A stretch of 64,000 nucleotides of DNA, from assembly GCA_050249695.1 (NCBI GenBank), contig JBFWQA010000006.1:62001-126000 (forward strand), in the 5' to 3' direction. This stretch comes from JACKJP01 sp050249695 (GTDB lineage Bacteria; Pseudomonadota; Alphaproteobacteria; Rhizobiales; Tepidamorphaceae). Below, piece after piece: positions 17,567 to 25,699 of the stretch. Below the pieces are notes generated by a model. It was not told the origin of the DNA, searched no databases, and saw only the letters and a program-made list of their open reading frames with translations. The position numbers were made by a program, and so were the translations under genes. The first letter of the stretch is position 1. Every line of letters starts with the position of its first letter.

Positions 17567-18271
17567 TCATTGCGGCATCCGCAAGGTGACCCGGGCGGCC
17601 TGTCTGATGCACAGTGCGGCCAGAACGCTCGCGGCCGCCATTTCGCCGGCATCCTCCACGACTCCGGCCGCCGCCGTTACACTCCCGATGCCGAGACTGC
17701 GGATCTGGATGTGCAGCATGTCGACGAAGACGCCGAAGAAGACAAGAACCGCGACCCATTTGAGCTGAAGACGCGAGAAGGCCTTTGACTCTTCCCGGTC
17801 TGAACCCGCCGCCAGATAGGTGATGGCCATCGCGCCGAACACGACGACGCCGGCGCCGGCGCTGGCGGCAAGTTCGCCAAAATCGCGCGCGCGAAGCCAG
17901 AAGGCGGGAGCGAGCTTCAGTGCCGTCACCAGGGCGGCGCCGAGACGCTCGTGGATCTGAAAAGAATCGTCCAGGAGGAAGTAGGCAAAAAGCAGCGACC
18001 AGACCATATAGAGCGAGCTGCGATCGCGGACGGAGGAATACGCGCACGCCAGCAGGCTCGCTGTCCATTTTCCGTACATGAAGAATTCGGGGATGCTGCG
18101 ATCCCTCTCGATATTCAGCCAGTGGTGCAGTGGCCGGTGCAGATCGAGCGCGGCGAGCAATATATGGGCCAGGACGAAGGCCAGATCGACGAGAAGCAGC
18201 AGCGAAAGCAGCGAGACCCAGCTTATGCCCGCCATCCTGTCGGACCAGAGGCGGTCCTGCAATGCAACCAT
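17567..18271 (-). CDS. Uncharacterized polytopic membrane protein
   Basis: 234 residues, about five or six hydrophobic helices (near 16-45, 70-85, 90-107, 140-160, 172-190 and 205-225). I do not recognise a named family. Charged residues that look deliberate occur at helix edges: LLDDSFQIHERLG (about 102-114), VFVDMLHIQI (about 180-190) and VVEDAGEM (about 202-209), a pattern that could bind metal or protons. It ends in RVTLRMPQ. It is upstream of the DUF2066 gene on the same strand, and downstream of the tRNA-Arg gene. Function unknown. Confidence 0.7.
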   Translation of the reverse strand: MVALQDRLWSDRMAGISWVSLLSLLLLVDLAFVLAHILLAALDLHRPLHHWLNIERDRSIPEFFMYGKWTASLLACAYSSVRDRSSLYMVWSLLFAYFLLDDSFQIHERLGAALVTALKLAPAFWLRARDFGELAASAGAGVVVFGAMAITYLAAGSDREESKAFSRLQLKWVAVLVFFGVFVDMLHIQIRSLGIGSVTAAAGVVEDAGEMAAASVLAALCIRQAARVTLRMPQ

Positions 18272-18333
18272 GATACGCTGCGCCCCAGCCCAGAGCCTAC
18301 TCGATCCGCTCCGGAACGGACCCCCGCGGCGGC

Positions 18334-18410
18334 TGGTGACCCCGACAGGATTCGAACCTGTGACCCCCAGATTAGGAATCTGGTGCTCTATCCTGCTGAG
18401 CTACGGGGCC
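18334..18410 (-). tRNA. tRNA-Arg (anticodon CCT)
   Basis: 77 nucleotides on the minus strand, including an encoded CCA end. It folds as a full cloverleaf: the acceptor GGCCCCG pairs with CGGGGTC (one G-U pair), the D arm is GCTC...GAGC, the anticodon stem CCAGA/TCTGG encloses TTCCTAA with anticodon CCT, and the T arm is ACAGG-TTCGAAT-CCTGT. It reads AGG codons. tRNA genes of this kind are frequent integration sites, but no integrase or repeated 3' end is seen nearby. Confidence 0.96.
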
Positions 18411-18588
18411 GCCGCCGCGACGACTGGTAGCACAATGCGGCGGCGTTTGCGAAGATGCGCGTCGACGGTGTAGAAGATGCGCCTCCTGCCACGATTCCAG
18501 CGCGACCGATTGCAATGCCCAACACCCATGCCAGGCCGAAGACGGACGGCACCCCCGCCAGATTCCGGCCCCGTTGCGGGCGGCGCTG

Positions 18589-19413
18589 ATGACGGCTTCC
18601 GTCAGCCGCATCGAGAGGTTTGGTCAGGCCGCCCGTGGCGTCGCCGCCCGGATCTGGCCGTGGCCCTGCGTTGCCGGTCCCGATGAACTGAAGCGTGGCG
18701 GCAGCGGGGAAGTCGTTTGCGTCATTGATGGCGACACAGTCGAACTTTCCGACAGCACCATGGTCCGCCTCGTCGGCATCCAGGCGCCTAAACTGCCGCT
18801 CGGGCGTCCGGGCTTCAAGGCCTGGCCGCATGCCGAGGAGGCACGCATCGCGCTGGAGCAGCTCTGCCTCGGCCGCCGGGTCGGCATGCGTTTCGGCGGG
18901 CGGCGCGTCGATTTCAACGGCCGGCGTCTGGCGCATCTTTTCGTCGAGCGAGACGAGGAAACAGTCTGGCTTCAGCGCTCGATGATTGCAGAGGGGCACG
19001 CCCGGGTCTATTCATTCGACGACAACCGCTCCTGCGTGCGCGACCTCCTGAGGGAGGAAGCCTTGGCGCGGCAGCGCGGCAAGGGCCTGTGGCAGCTGAC
19101 AAGCTACGGGCTGCTCGATGCCCGCGATGCACGCCAGATCGCAGGCAAACGCGGCGAATACCACATCGTGGAAGGAACGGTTCGCGGAAGCAAATCGGCC
19201 CGGCGCCGTGTTTTCATCGATTTTGGGACCGATTGGCGCCATGATTTCACAGCAGTCTTGCCGTCATCGGCCCTCAGGCGGTTCGACTGGGAACGTTTTG
19301 CTCCTCACGAACTTGTGGGGCAGCGGGTTCGCATTCGCGGCTGGATCGGACTGAAAAATGGCCCATATATCGACGTGACGCATCCGGAGCAGATCGAACG
19401 TGTCACCGGCTAG
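18589..19413 (+). CDS. Staphylococcal-nuclease-like (TNase) protein with altered active site
   Basis: 274 residues with an SNase-like OB domain (about 40-160): VIDGDTVEL (45-53), VRLVGIQAPKLP (59-70), and FVERDEETVWLQRSMIAEGHARVY. In active nucleases the second motif reads RLxGIDxPE, in which the Asp binds calcium and the Glu is catalytic; here these are Gln65 and Lys68. The protein may bind nucleic acid or ligand without classic cleavage. The C-terminal part (about 185-274) is a further conserved region ending in a beta-rich RVRIRGWIGLKNGPYIDVTHPEQI, reminiscent of an OB fold. The M48 protease gene starts inside its last codons. An upstream TTG (18574) is a possible alternative start. Confidence 0.8.
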   Translation: MTASVSRIERFGQAARGVAARIWPWPCVAGPDELKRGGSGEVVCVIDGDTVELSDSTMVRLVGIQAPKLPLGRPGFKAWPHAEEARIALEQLCLGRRVGMRFGGRRVDFNGRRLAHLFVERDEETVWLQRSMIAEGHARVYSFDDNRSCVRDLLREEALARQRGKGLWQLTSYGLLDARDARQIAGKRGEYHIVEGTVRGSKSARRRVFIDFGTDWRHDFTAVLPSSALRRFDWERFAPHELVGQRVRIRGWIGLKNGPYIDVTHPEQIERVTG

Positions 19414-20866
19414 TTCTGGCATAGCCCGACGGGGGATCGGGCCTGTTTTTCGTGCGCTGGCGGCGGGCCTTGCCCTGCTGGCGGCGGGCGCGTGCGCCAC
19501 GACGCTCCCCGACGGGACCGTCGCGCTCTCGCCCATTCCCGCCTCCGACAAGCAAATCGGCGAGCGGGAGCATCCGCGCGTGGTCGCGGCCTATGGCGGG
19601 GTCTACGAGGCGCCGCGCATGCAGGCCTATCTGGAGAAAGTCGTCTCCAAACTCGCCGCGCAGACAGGCACGGATCTCGAATACCGGATCACGATTTTGA
19701 ATTCGCCCTCGCTCAATGCCTTCTCGCTGCCCGGCGGATATCTCTATGTCACGCGCGGCCTGCTCGCCCTGGCGAACGATGACGCGGAAGTCGCCACCGT
19801 ACTCAGCCACGAGATGGCGCATGTCGTCCGGCGGCACGCCATCTCGCGCGAGGAACAGGCAAATGCCGCCGCCACGGTCAGCCGCGTCATTTCCGATGTC
19901 GTCAGCGATCCGGCCGCCGGGGCCCAGGCGCTGGCGTTGACGCAACGGGGACTTGCCCAGTTCTCGCGCGTACAGGAACAGGAGGCCGACCTGCTGGGCA
20001 TTCACATCGCGGCCGAGGCCGGTTTCGATCCTAGTGCCGCAGCGCGATTTCTGTCCTCGCTGGAGCGGCAGACATCATTGCACTCCCAGGTGCTCAACCA
20101 GCAGTATGATTCAGGCCGGGTGGATCTGTTTGCCTCGCATCCGGCGACCCCGCAGCGCATAGCGGCGGCACAGGCCGCGGCGACCGCGGAAAGGCAGCGC
20201 GGCAACCGGGAGCGGGACGCGTATCTCGCGGCGCTCAGCGGCACGCTCTATGGGGACGACCCGAAAGAGGGATATGTGCGCGACCGCACGTTTATCCACC
20301 CCGTTCTCGGATTGACGTTCACGCTGCCGGAAGGGTTCGGCCTCGAGAATACGCCGAGAGCCGTGGTCGGCATCGATTCGGCGGGCGACATCATCCGCTT
20401 CGACGGCATCACTCTGCCTCGCGAGACTTCTCTGGCCGATCACCTCGCGCGCGGCACCGTGCGTTCGGGCACGGTGGGCCCTGTCAGCGAGGTGGAGATC
20501 AACGGCTTTCCCGTCGCCATCGCCGACATCGCTGCCGGCGAATGGGTGTTTCGCGTGGCCCTGATCAGGGCGCGCGGCAATGACGTCTACCGGTTCATCA
20601 TGGCGGTGAGCGAAATGACGCCCGAACGTTCGGTGACCTTCGAAGAGGCGATCCGTTCATTCCGTTTCATCACGCCGGCCGAGGCCGCGCTGGCGCGACC
20701 GCTGAGGCTCGCGGTCGTGGAGGTGAAACGCGGCGATACCGTCGCCTCGCTCGCCGCGCGCATGGCCTTTCGCGACAACAAGCAGGAACGCTTCATGGTC
20801 CTCAACGGGCTGACCGCCGGCGCCGAGCTACGGCCGGGCGCGCAGGTCAAGCTGATCGTCGAATAA
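19400..20866 (+). CDS. M48-family zinc metalloprotease, lipoprotein, LysM-like tail
   Basis: 488 residues from a GTG start with GGAG 9 bases upstream; it overlaps the nuclease-like gene by 14 bases. The N-terminus is an export signal with a near-lipobox before Cys32. The M48 peptidase domain (about 45-270) has zinc motif HEMAH (His137-His141) and the downstream EQEADLLG with the third ligand. The last 50 residues (VEVKRGDTVASLAARM, ending in GAQVKLIVE) resemble a LysM motif for peptidoglycan contact. BepA/LoiP-type relatives act in outer-membrane protein quality control, which is the likely role. Confidence 0.88.
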   Translation: MSPASSGIARRGIGPVFRALAAGLALLAAGACATTLPDGTVALSPIPASDKQIGEREHPRVVAAYGGVYEAPRMQAYLEKVVSKLAAQTGTDLEYRITILNSPSLNAFSLPGGYLYVTRGLLALANDDAEVATVLSHEMAHVVRRHAISREEQANAAATVSRVISDVVSDPAAGAQALALTQRGLAQFSRVQEQEADLLGIHIAAEAGFDPSAAARFLSSLERQTSLHSQVLNQQYDSGRVDLFASHPATPQRIAAAQAAATAERQRGNRERDAYLAALSGTLYGDDPKEGYVRDRTFIHPVLGLTFTLPEGFGLENTPRAVVGIDSAGDIIRFDGITLPRETSLADHLARGTVRSGTVGPVSEVEINGFPVAIADIAAGEWVFRVALIRARGNDVYRFIMAVSEMTPERSVTFEEAIRSFRFITPAEAALARPLRLAVVEVKRGDTVASLAARMAFRDNKQERFMVLNGLTAGAELRPGAQVKLIVE

Positions 20867-20876
20867 GCGGGCAAGA

Positions 20877-20904
20877 AAAAGCCCGGCGCAAGGGCCGGGC
20901 TTTT
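20877..20904. terminator. Bidirectional intrinsic terminator
   Basis: AAAAGCCCGGC and GCCGGGCTTTT form a perfect 11-base inverted repeat around GCAAGG, with a T run on both strands. It lies between the convergent M48 protease and carD genes and would serve both. Confidence 0.9.
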
Positions 20905-20931
20905 CCCAAAGTATGGTTTCCGCGTTGCCGC

Positions 20932-21498
20932 TCAGGCGGCCTCTTCCTCTGCGGCATCGGCTGCGGCGCCCCGCTTCGGACCCTTGGCCAGCATCGCCTC
21001 GATCTCGTGAATAGCCTCGGTTTCCGTCAGCTTCTTCACGGCCCCGACTTCGCGGGCGAGACGATCGAGCGCGGCTTCATAGAGCTGCCGCTCGCTGTAG
21101 GACTGCTCGGGCTGATTTTCGGCACGGTGCAGGTCGCGAACCACCTCGGCGATGGAGATCAGGTCGCCGGAATTGATCTTGGCCTCGTATTCCTGGGCGC
21201 GGCGGCTCCACATCGTGCGCTTGACGCGGGCGCGGCCCTTCAGGGTTTCGAGGCCCTTCCGGACCACAGGTTCCTCGGACAGCTTGCGCATGCCGACGGT
21301 CTGCACCTTGGTGACGGGGACACGAAGGGTCAGCTTGTCCTTCTCGAACGTGATGACGAACAGCTCGAGCTTCATGCCGGCGATTTCCTGCTCGTCGATA
21401 TTGACGATCTGGCCCACGCCGTGCGCCGGATAGACGATATGCTCGCCCGTCTTGAAACCCTGCCGCTGAACTGTCTTCTTGGTGTTCTTAGCAGTCAT
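20932..21498 (-). CDS. carD: CarD-family transcriptional regulator
   Basis: 188 residues. The RNA-polymerase-interacting (RID/Tudor) domain is at about 15-75 (FKTGEHIVYPAHGVGQIVNIDEQEIAG), followed by the helical DNA-contacting domain with ARVKRTMWSRRAQEYEAKINSGDLISIAEVVRDL. CarD binds the polymerase beta subunit and stabilizes open complexes, notably at ribosomal RNA promoters. The C-terminus is low-complexity (AAADAAEEEAA). The ATG at 21498 gives the usual length; the frame is open upstream but that extension is not family-like. The gene is preceded by a leader of about 250 bases with a terminator-like hairpin. Confidence 0.93.
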   Translation of the reverse strand: MTAKNTKKTVQRQGFKTGEHIVYPAHGVGQIVNIDEQEIAGMKLELFVITFEKDKLTLRVPVTKVQTVGMRKLSEEPVVRKGLETLKGRARVKRTMWSRRAQEYEAKINSGDLISIAEVVRDLHRAENQPEQSYSERQLYEAALDRLAREVGAVKKLTETEAIHEIEAMLAKGPKRGAAADAAEEEAA

Positions 21499-21697
21499 AG
21501 ACTTACTTCTACTCCTGTATTGGCCGGACAAGCCGGCTGAACGCAGACCGCTTGACGCCTGCTTCGCCACCCCTGCCATCCGGATGGGGAGCCGGATGTG
21601 CTGCTGGCCGTCAAGATCGCCGTTGCCTTTCGCCCGACAAAGACCGCGCGTCTCACCCCGGATCGAACCGATCCGCGCCAATGCGGTCCCCTAGACG

Positions 21698-21724
21698 AAA
21701 ATTGCCCCCGGAGTCATAGGGGGC
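21698..21724 (-). terminator. Terminator-like hairpin inside the carD leader
   Basis: On the minus strand, GCCCCC and GGGGGC pair around a 9-base loop, followed by AATTTT. It begins about 25 bases after the predicted transcription start. Position and shape fit an attenuator, but it is a small hairpin and no competing antiterminator helix is obvious by eye. Confidence 0.4.
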
Positions 21725-21754
21725 GATCAGTGAAGCTCTCAAGCCAGCATGGCT

Positions 21755-21785
21755 ATTATATATCACGAAAAGCTTTAAAAACCAA
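21755..21785 (-). promoter_or_regulatory. Candidate carD promoter
   Basis: TTGGTT (21785-21780) and TATATA (21762-21757) with a 17-base spacer; TATAAT (21760-21755) is an alternative -10. The -35 overlaps the 3' arm of the fdxA terminator. This is the most AT-rich stretch in the surrounding kilobase. Confidence 0.5.
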
Positions 21786-21813
21786 GCGTTGCGACGCAAA
21801 GGGGCGCGCTTGG
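21777..21813 (-). terminator. Intrinsic terminator of fdxA
   Basis: On the minus strand, CCAAGCG and CGCTTGG pair around an 18-base loop and are followed by TTTTT. The stem is 7 pairs, and a small TTGCG/CGCAA helix can form within the loop. Confidence 0.7.
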
Positions 21814-21889
21814 CCGTTCCCGGGCACCGGGCCCAGGGTCAATGACGCTTCAGCGACTCGGCCTTCCGCGCCCGCGCTGGGATGATCGA

Positions 21890-22228
21890 TCAGTCGCCCT
21901 GGCCGGGTTCTGCGGAGAAGTATTTCTCGAACTTTCCGGTCTCGCCATCGAATTCCTTGGCGTCCTCCGGGGGTTCGCGGCGGCGCGTGATATTGGGCCA
22001 TTTGCTGGCATATTCAGTGTTGACCTGCAACCACTTCTCAAGTCCGGGCTCGGTGTCGGCCTTGATCGCCTCGGCCGGACATTCCGGCTCGCAAACACCG
22101 CAGTCGATGCACTCGTCAGGGTGGATGACGAGCATGTTCTCGCCCTCGTAGAAACAGTCCACCGGGCACACCTCGACGCAGTCCATATATTTGCACTTGA
22201 TGCAATTATCGACGACGATATAGGTCAT
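21890..22228 (-). CDS. fdxA: Seven-iron ferredoxin (FdxA type)
   Basis: 112 residues. The N-terminal half carries the two clusters: C9, C12 and C17 with later cysteines (CIKCKYMDCVEVCPVDC), and CIDCGVCEPECP, the pattern of 3Fe-4S plus 4Fe-4S ferredoxins related to Azotobacter FdI. The C-terminal extension (LEKWLQVNTEYASKWPNITRRREPP) is typical of the proteobacterial FdxA group. It is a cytoplasmic low-potential electron carrier; its partner is unknown. It lies downstream of the S4-domain gene (106-base gap). Confidence 0.93.
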   Translation of the reverse strand: MTYIVVDNCIKCKYMDCVEVCPVDCFYEGENMLVIHPDECIDCGVCEPECPAEAIKADTEPGLEKWLQVNTEYASKWPNITRRREPPEDAKEFDGETGKFEKYFSAEPGQGD

Positions 22229-22334
22229 TCGGTTGTGCCTCGTCAGTTGGTGCGGGCGCGATTTCTCGCAACGCCAGGGCCGTTTGCTATCCAAAGCCAG
22301 AGCGCTGCGCAACCCTCATCGCGCGCCATCGCGC

Positions 22335-22706
22335 TCAGTTCAGCGGTTTACCGCGGATGGCCGCGCCCGCGCGGCGTTGCCGACGGTCCGGTCTGGGACC
22401 GGCGACAGGCGATCCGTCTGACGTGCGCGGTGCCTCCCGCGCGGGTGAGCGGTCCACATATGTCCCGGCCGAGACGGCGGCGCTGCCCCTTCGATCCGTA
22501 AATCCGGCGACTTCGAGAATCCGGATGCCATGGTCGAGCACGATGGTCAGGACTTCCCCTACCGTTACCGGTCTTGCCGGCTTCGTCACGCGCTCGCCGT
22601 CCACCCTGACACGGCCTGCGACCACCAATGCAGCAGCGAGACTGCGGGTCTTGACCACCCGCGCGTGCCAGAGCCACTTATCGAGCCTTTGCCGGTCCGT
22701 GTCTAT
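22335..22706 (-). CDS. S4-domain RNA-binding protein (Hsp15-like), apparent AUA start
   Basis: 123 residues when read from an ATA at 22706. The S4 RNA-binding motif is at the N-terminus (RLDKWLWHARVVKTRSLAAALV), followed by GRVRVDGERVTKPARPVTVGEVLTI, as in Hsp15, which binds free 50S subunits carrying nascent chains. The family motif begins upstream of the first usual start (GTG at 22658), and no ATG, GTG or TTG occurs in this frame between that point and the upstream TGA near 22820. The ATA overlaps the helicase stop as ATAG, exactly where an ATGA overlap would be expected, and AAGAAGG is just upstream. The last third is basic and variable. Confidence 0.8.
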   Translation of the reverse strand: MDTDRQRLDKWLWHARVVKTRSLAAALVVAGRVRVDGERVTKPARPVTVGEVLTIVLDHGIRILEVAGFTDRRGSAAVSAGTYVDRSPAREAPRTSDGSPVAGPRPDRRQRRAGAAIRGKPLN

Positions 22707-25699
22707 GAATCCTTCTTGTCGCTCAACTTGTCGCGAAGCCCGGCCAGGGCGGCGAAAGGCGAGTTGGGGTCGATCGGCCTTTCGCGGGCCGGCATCTGCG
22801 GCCTTGGTCCGGAGTGGTCAGGCTTGCCATGAGACCTTCCACGAGGTTTGCCATGAGGTTTGCCATGCGCCTTGCCGTGGCGGCCCGGATTTCCCTTTCC
22901 GGGGCGCTTGTCGCCCTGGGGCCGGTCCTCACCGTGACCCTCCCGCTCACGCCGCGGCGCGCGGTTCGGCCGGCCGCCGCGGCGCGGCAATTCCCACACC
23001 GTGACATTGCCCTCCTCGTCCACAAGCGGATCGGAATGGGCGGGGGCTGCCTCGGCCGTTGCGGCGGTCTGGTCCGTTTCCGGCGCCTGCGGTGCCGGTT
23101 CTTGCGATCCCGCGCCTGTCTCCGCCGCCGCGTCTTCGGGCGTTTCGGAAGCGGCGGCATCGCCCGCCGACGCGTCTTCGCCTGATTGAACTGCCACCGG
23201 CTCGGGCGTCGCGGCGACCTTCGCCGGGACAGGCAGCGTGTCGGCCTTGCGCTTCTGCGGCTGATAGCCGAGGCCCTTCATCAGCGCGGCGAACTCGTCA
23301 CCGGCGGCGCCGGCCAGCGACATCATCGCCAGTGTCGTTGTGAACGTGCGGCCGTCAACGGCGCCTTCCGGTACGATCGCGTCGCCGGGCTTGTAGGACG
23401 TCGCGGCGCGGATCAGATCGGCGAGGCGTTCCAGAATGTCGATACGGACGGCCCGCGCGCCGGTCAGGCGGAAGCCGAGCAGCGGATAGGCCTCGGCCGG
23501 TGCGCCGGGCACCGCATCGATCGACGTGCGGCCGCTGAAGGCGAGCGCGGCAATTTGACGCAGGGCGGCGATTTCGTCTTCGGGTCGCCCGAGTGCCCAG
23601 AGTTCGGCGGCAAGCCTGCGCGGCGCCGGCTTCATCAGCGCGGGCAGAAACACGTGATGGGCACCGAACCGCACGCCGTGCCGGCGCAGCAGGGCGCGCG
23701 AGGGCTGGTCGAGGTCGCGCAGGATATCGGCGAGCGGCGCGCGTTCCAGGACACCGAGCGCCTCGACGAGCTGAAAGCCGACGCCGCGCGCAGGGCCGGC
23801 CAGACCTTCGTCCTCGGCGATGTCGTAGAGCGGCTTGAAGACCTCGCGCAGCCTTACGTCGAGAAAACGTCTCAGACGCTCTGTGATCTGCTCGCGATGC
23901 GGCGCCGGAACCTGCTCGTCGAGGAGCGGTATCACCGACGGAGAGAGCAGCCGGTCGCCCGGGGCGAGACGTGCGACGGGCTCGCCCCTCCAGGTGATCC
24001 GGGCGGCGCCATCGAGGGCGAATTCGCTGTCCGTCGCCGCAGCGAGCTGCTGGGCGCGGTCGTTCAGTTCGGTTTCCAAAGCACGCATCGCTGCACGGCG
24101 CAGCGCCTTCTGATCGGCACCGGCATCGCCAGGCGCCAGGACGAAACGAAATCCGCTGAGCATTCCAACATGGTGTCCCTCCACGTCAACCCGTCCGTTG
24201 TCGCCGATGACGGCGTCGAGGCTGCCATTCTCGCGAAGGCGTCGTGTCAGCGCGCCGGTCTTGCGGTCGACAAAGCGCTGCGTCAGGCGTTCATGCAGCA
24301 GGTCGGAGAGCTTGTCCTCGATGGCCCTCGTCGTATCCTGCCAGTGTACCGGGTCGGCCAGCCAGTCGTCGCGGTTGGCGATGAACGTCCAGGTGCGGAT
24401 GTGGCTGATGCGGTTGGCTATCGCGTCGATATCGCCATCGGAGCGGTCGCAGAAGGCGACCTGTTCGGCAAACCAGTCGTCCGGAACACGCCCCGAGGCC
24501 ATCAGGTGCCGGTATATGTCGGCAATGAGGTCGCCATGATTGGCCGGAGCGATCTTCCGGTAATCCGGGACCTGGCATACGGCCCAGAGACGCTCGACCG
24601 CTTCGCGGGAAGTGGCAAGCGCGCCGATGGTCGCGTCGCGCGCGGCATGGTCCAGCGCCAGCACGTCGTCGCGCAGCGGCGCGCGGACGAGACCGGGTTC
24701 GGCCGGCGGGACGTCGAGAGAAGCGCGCAGGGCGGCGAGCGATGAAAAGTCGAGGCGGGTGGAGCGCCATTGCATCAATTCGACGGAGGGGAATTCGTGT
24801 GCCTCGATGCGCTGGACGATATCGGTTTCGGGCACCGCGGCGCGGCCGGACACGCCGAACGTGCCGTCGCGCATGTGACGTCCCGCCCGACCCGCGATCT
24901 GCGCCATCTCGGCGGCGGTGAGATCGCGGCGCTGGAAGCCGTCGAACTTGCGGGTCGAAGCGAAGGCGATGTGATCCACATCGAGATTGAGGCCCATGCC
25001 GATGGCGTCGGTGGCGATCAGGAAATCGACCTCGCCGGCCTGATACATCGCGACCTGGGCATTGCGGGTGCGCGGACTGAGCGCGCCCATGACGACGGCC
25101 GCGCCACCGCGCTGGCGGCGGATCAGCTCGGCGATGGCGTAGACCTCCTCGGCGGAGAAGGCGACGATCGCGGAGCGTCGCGGCAGCCGGGTCAGCTTGC
25201 GCTCGCCGGCATATGTCAGCTGCGAGAAGCGCGGCCGGCGGATGACGTTGAGCCCCGGAAGCAGGCGCTCGAGAATCGGCTGCATCGTGTGGGAGCCGAG
25301 GAGCAGGGTTTCCTCGCGGCCCCTGGCGGAGAGAATCCGGTCCGTAAAGATATGGCCGCGATCGAGATCGGCGGCGAGCTGGACCTCGTCCACGGCAAGG
25401 AACGCGGTGTCCATATCGCGCGGCATCGCCTCAACCGTGGCGACCCAGTAGCGCGGATTGGCGGGTTTGATGCGCTCTTCCCCGGTGATGAGCGCGACGG
25501 CCTCGGCGCCGGCCCGTTCCACCACGCGGTCGTAGACTTCGCGCGCCAGCAGCCGCAGCGGCAGGCCGATCACGCCGCTGGCATGGCCGAGCATGCGCTC
25601 GATGGCCAGATGCGTCTTGCCTGTGTTGGTCGGCCCGAGCACGGCGGTCACGCCACGGGCGCGCGCTGCCGGATGGGCGCTGATGTCGGGTTTGTTCAT
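22703..25699 (-). CDS. SUV3-like DEAD/DEAH-box RNA helicase
   Basis: 998 residues. Superfamily 2 motifs: Walker A GPTNTGKT (22-29), motif II as DEVQ (AVDEVQLAAD), motif III-like GSHTMQP, and motif VI AQIAGRAGRHMRDGTFG. This is the SUV3 type: in mitochondria SUV3 works with a 3'-5' exoribonuclease in RNA decay. The long middle region matches alphaproteobacterial homologues. The last 170 residues are disordered, rich in Ala/Glu and then Gly/Lys/His, with short repeats near GKAHGKPHGKPRGRSHGKP, a likely RNA-binding tail. The S4-domain gene overlaps its stop codon. Confidence 0.9.
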   Translation of the reverse strand: MNKPDISAHPAARARGVTAVLGPTNTGKTHLAIERMLGHASGVIGLPLRLLAREVYDRVVERAGAEAVALITGEERIKPANPRYWVATVEAMPRDMDTAFLAVDEVQLAADLDRGHIFTDRILSARGREETLLLGSHTMQPILERLLPGLNVIRRPRFSQLTYAGERKLTRLPRRSAIVAFSAEEVYAIAELIRRQRGGAAVVMGALSPRTRNAQVAMYQAGEVDFLIATDAIGMGLNLDVDHIAFASTRKFDGFQRRDLTAAEMAQIAGRAGRHMRDGTFGVSGRAAVPETDIVQRIEAHEFPSVELMQWRSTRLDFSSLAALRASLDVPPAEPGLVRAPLRDDVLALDHAARDATIGALATSREAVERLWAVCQVPDYRKIAPANHGDLIADIYRHLMASGRVPDDWFAEQVAFCDRSDGDIDAIANRISHIRTWTFIANRDDWLADPVHWQDTTRAIEDKLSDLLHERLTQRFVDRKTGALTRRLRENGSLDAVIGDNGRVDVEGHHVGMLSGFRFVLAPGDAGADQKALRRAAMRALETELNDRAQQLAAATDSEFALDGAARITWRGEPVARLAPGDRLLSPSVIPLLDEQVPAPHREQITERLRRFLDVRLREVFKPLYDIAEDEGLAGPARGVGFQLVEALGVLERAPLADILRDLDQPSRALLRRHGVRFGAHHVFLPALMKPAPRRLAAELWALGRPEDEIAALRQIAALAFSGRTSIDAVPGAPAEAYPLLGFRLTGARAVRIDILERLADLIRAATSYKPGDAIVPEGAVDGRTFTTTLAMMSLAGAAGDEFAALMKGLGYQPQKRKADTLPVPAKVAATPEPVAVQSGEDASAGDAAASETPEDAAAETGAGSQEPAPQAPETDQTAATAEAAPAHSDPLVDEEGNVTVWELPRRGGRPNRAPRREREGHGEDRPQGDKRPGKGNPGRHGKAHGKPHGKPRGRSHGKPDHSGPRPQMPARERPIDPNSPFAALAGLRDKLSDKKDS

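Larger units (their letters stand above)
21499..21889 (-). promoter_or_regulatory. carD leader and fdxA-carD intergenic region
   Basis: 391 bases between the fdxA stop and the carD start on the minus strand. In transcription order it holds the fdxA terminator (21813-21777), overlapping promoter hexamers (21785-21755), then a leader of about 250 bases that includes a GCCCCC/GGGGGC hairpin followed by AATTTT (21724-21698). The rest shows no family-like reading frame, although the carD frame stays open through it. Confidence 0.55.

Noticed and set aside
18334..18410. tRNA-Arg as an integration site of a genomic island
   Set aside because: No integrase, no direct repeat of the tRNA 3' end and no change in gene type around it.
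21499..21681. Longer carD version with 61 extra N-terminal residues
   Set aside because: The extension is unlike the CarD family and covers the leader; the family start is at 21498.
22840..22950. Short repeats as a possible CRISPR or tandem-repeat locus
   Set aside because: Units are about 12 bases, imperfect, without spacers, and lie in frame inside the helicase tail.
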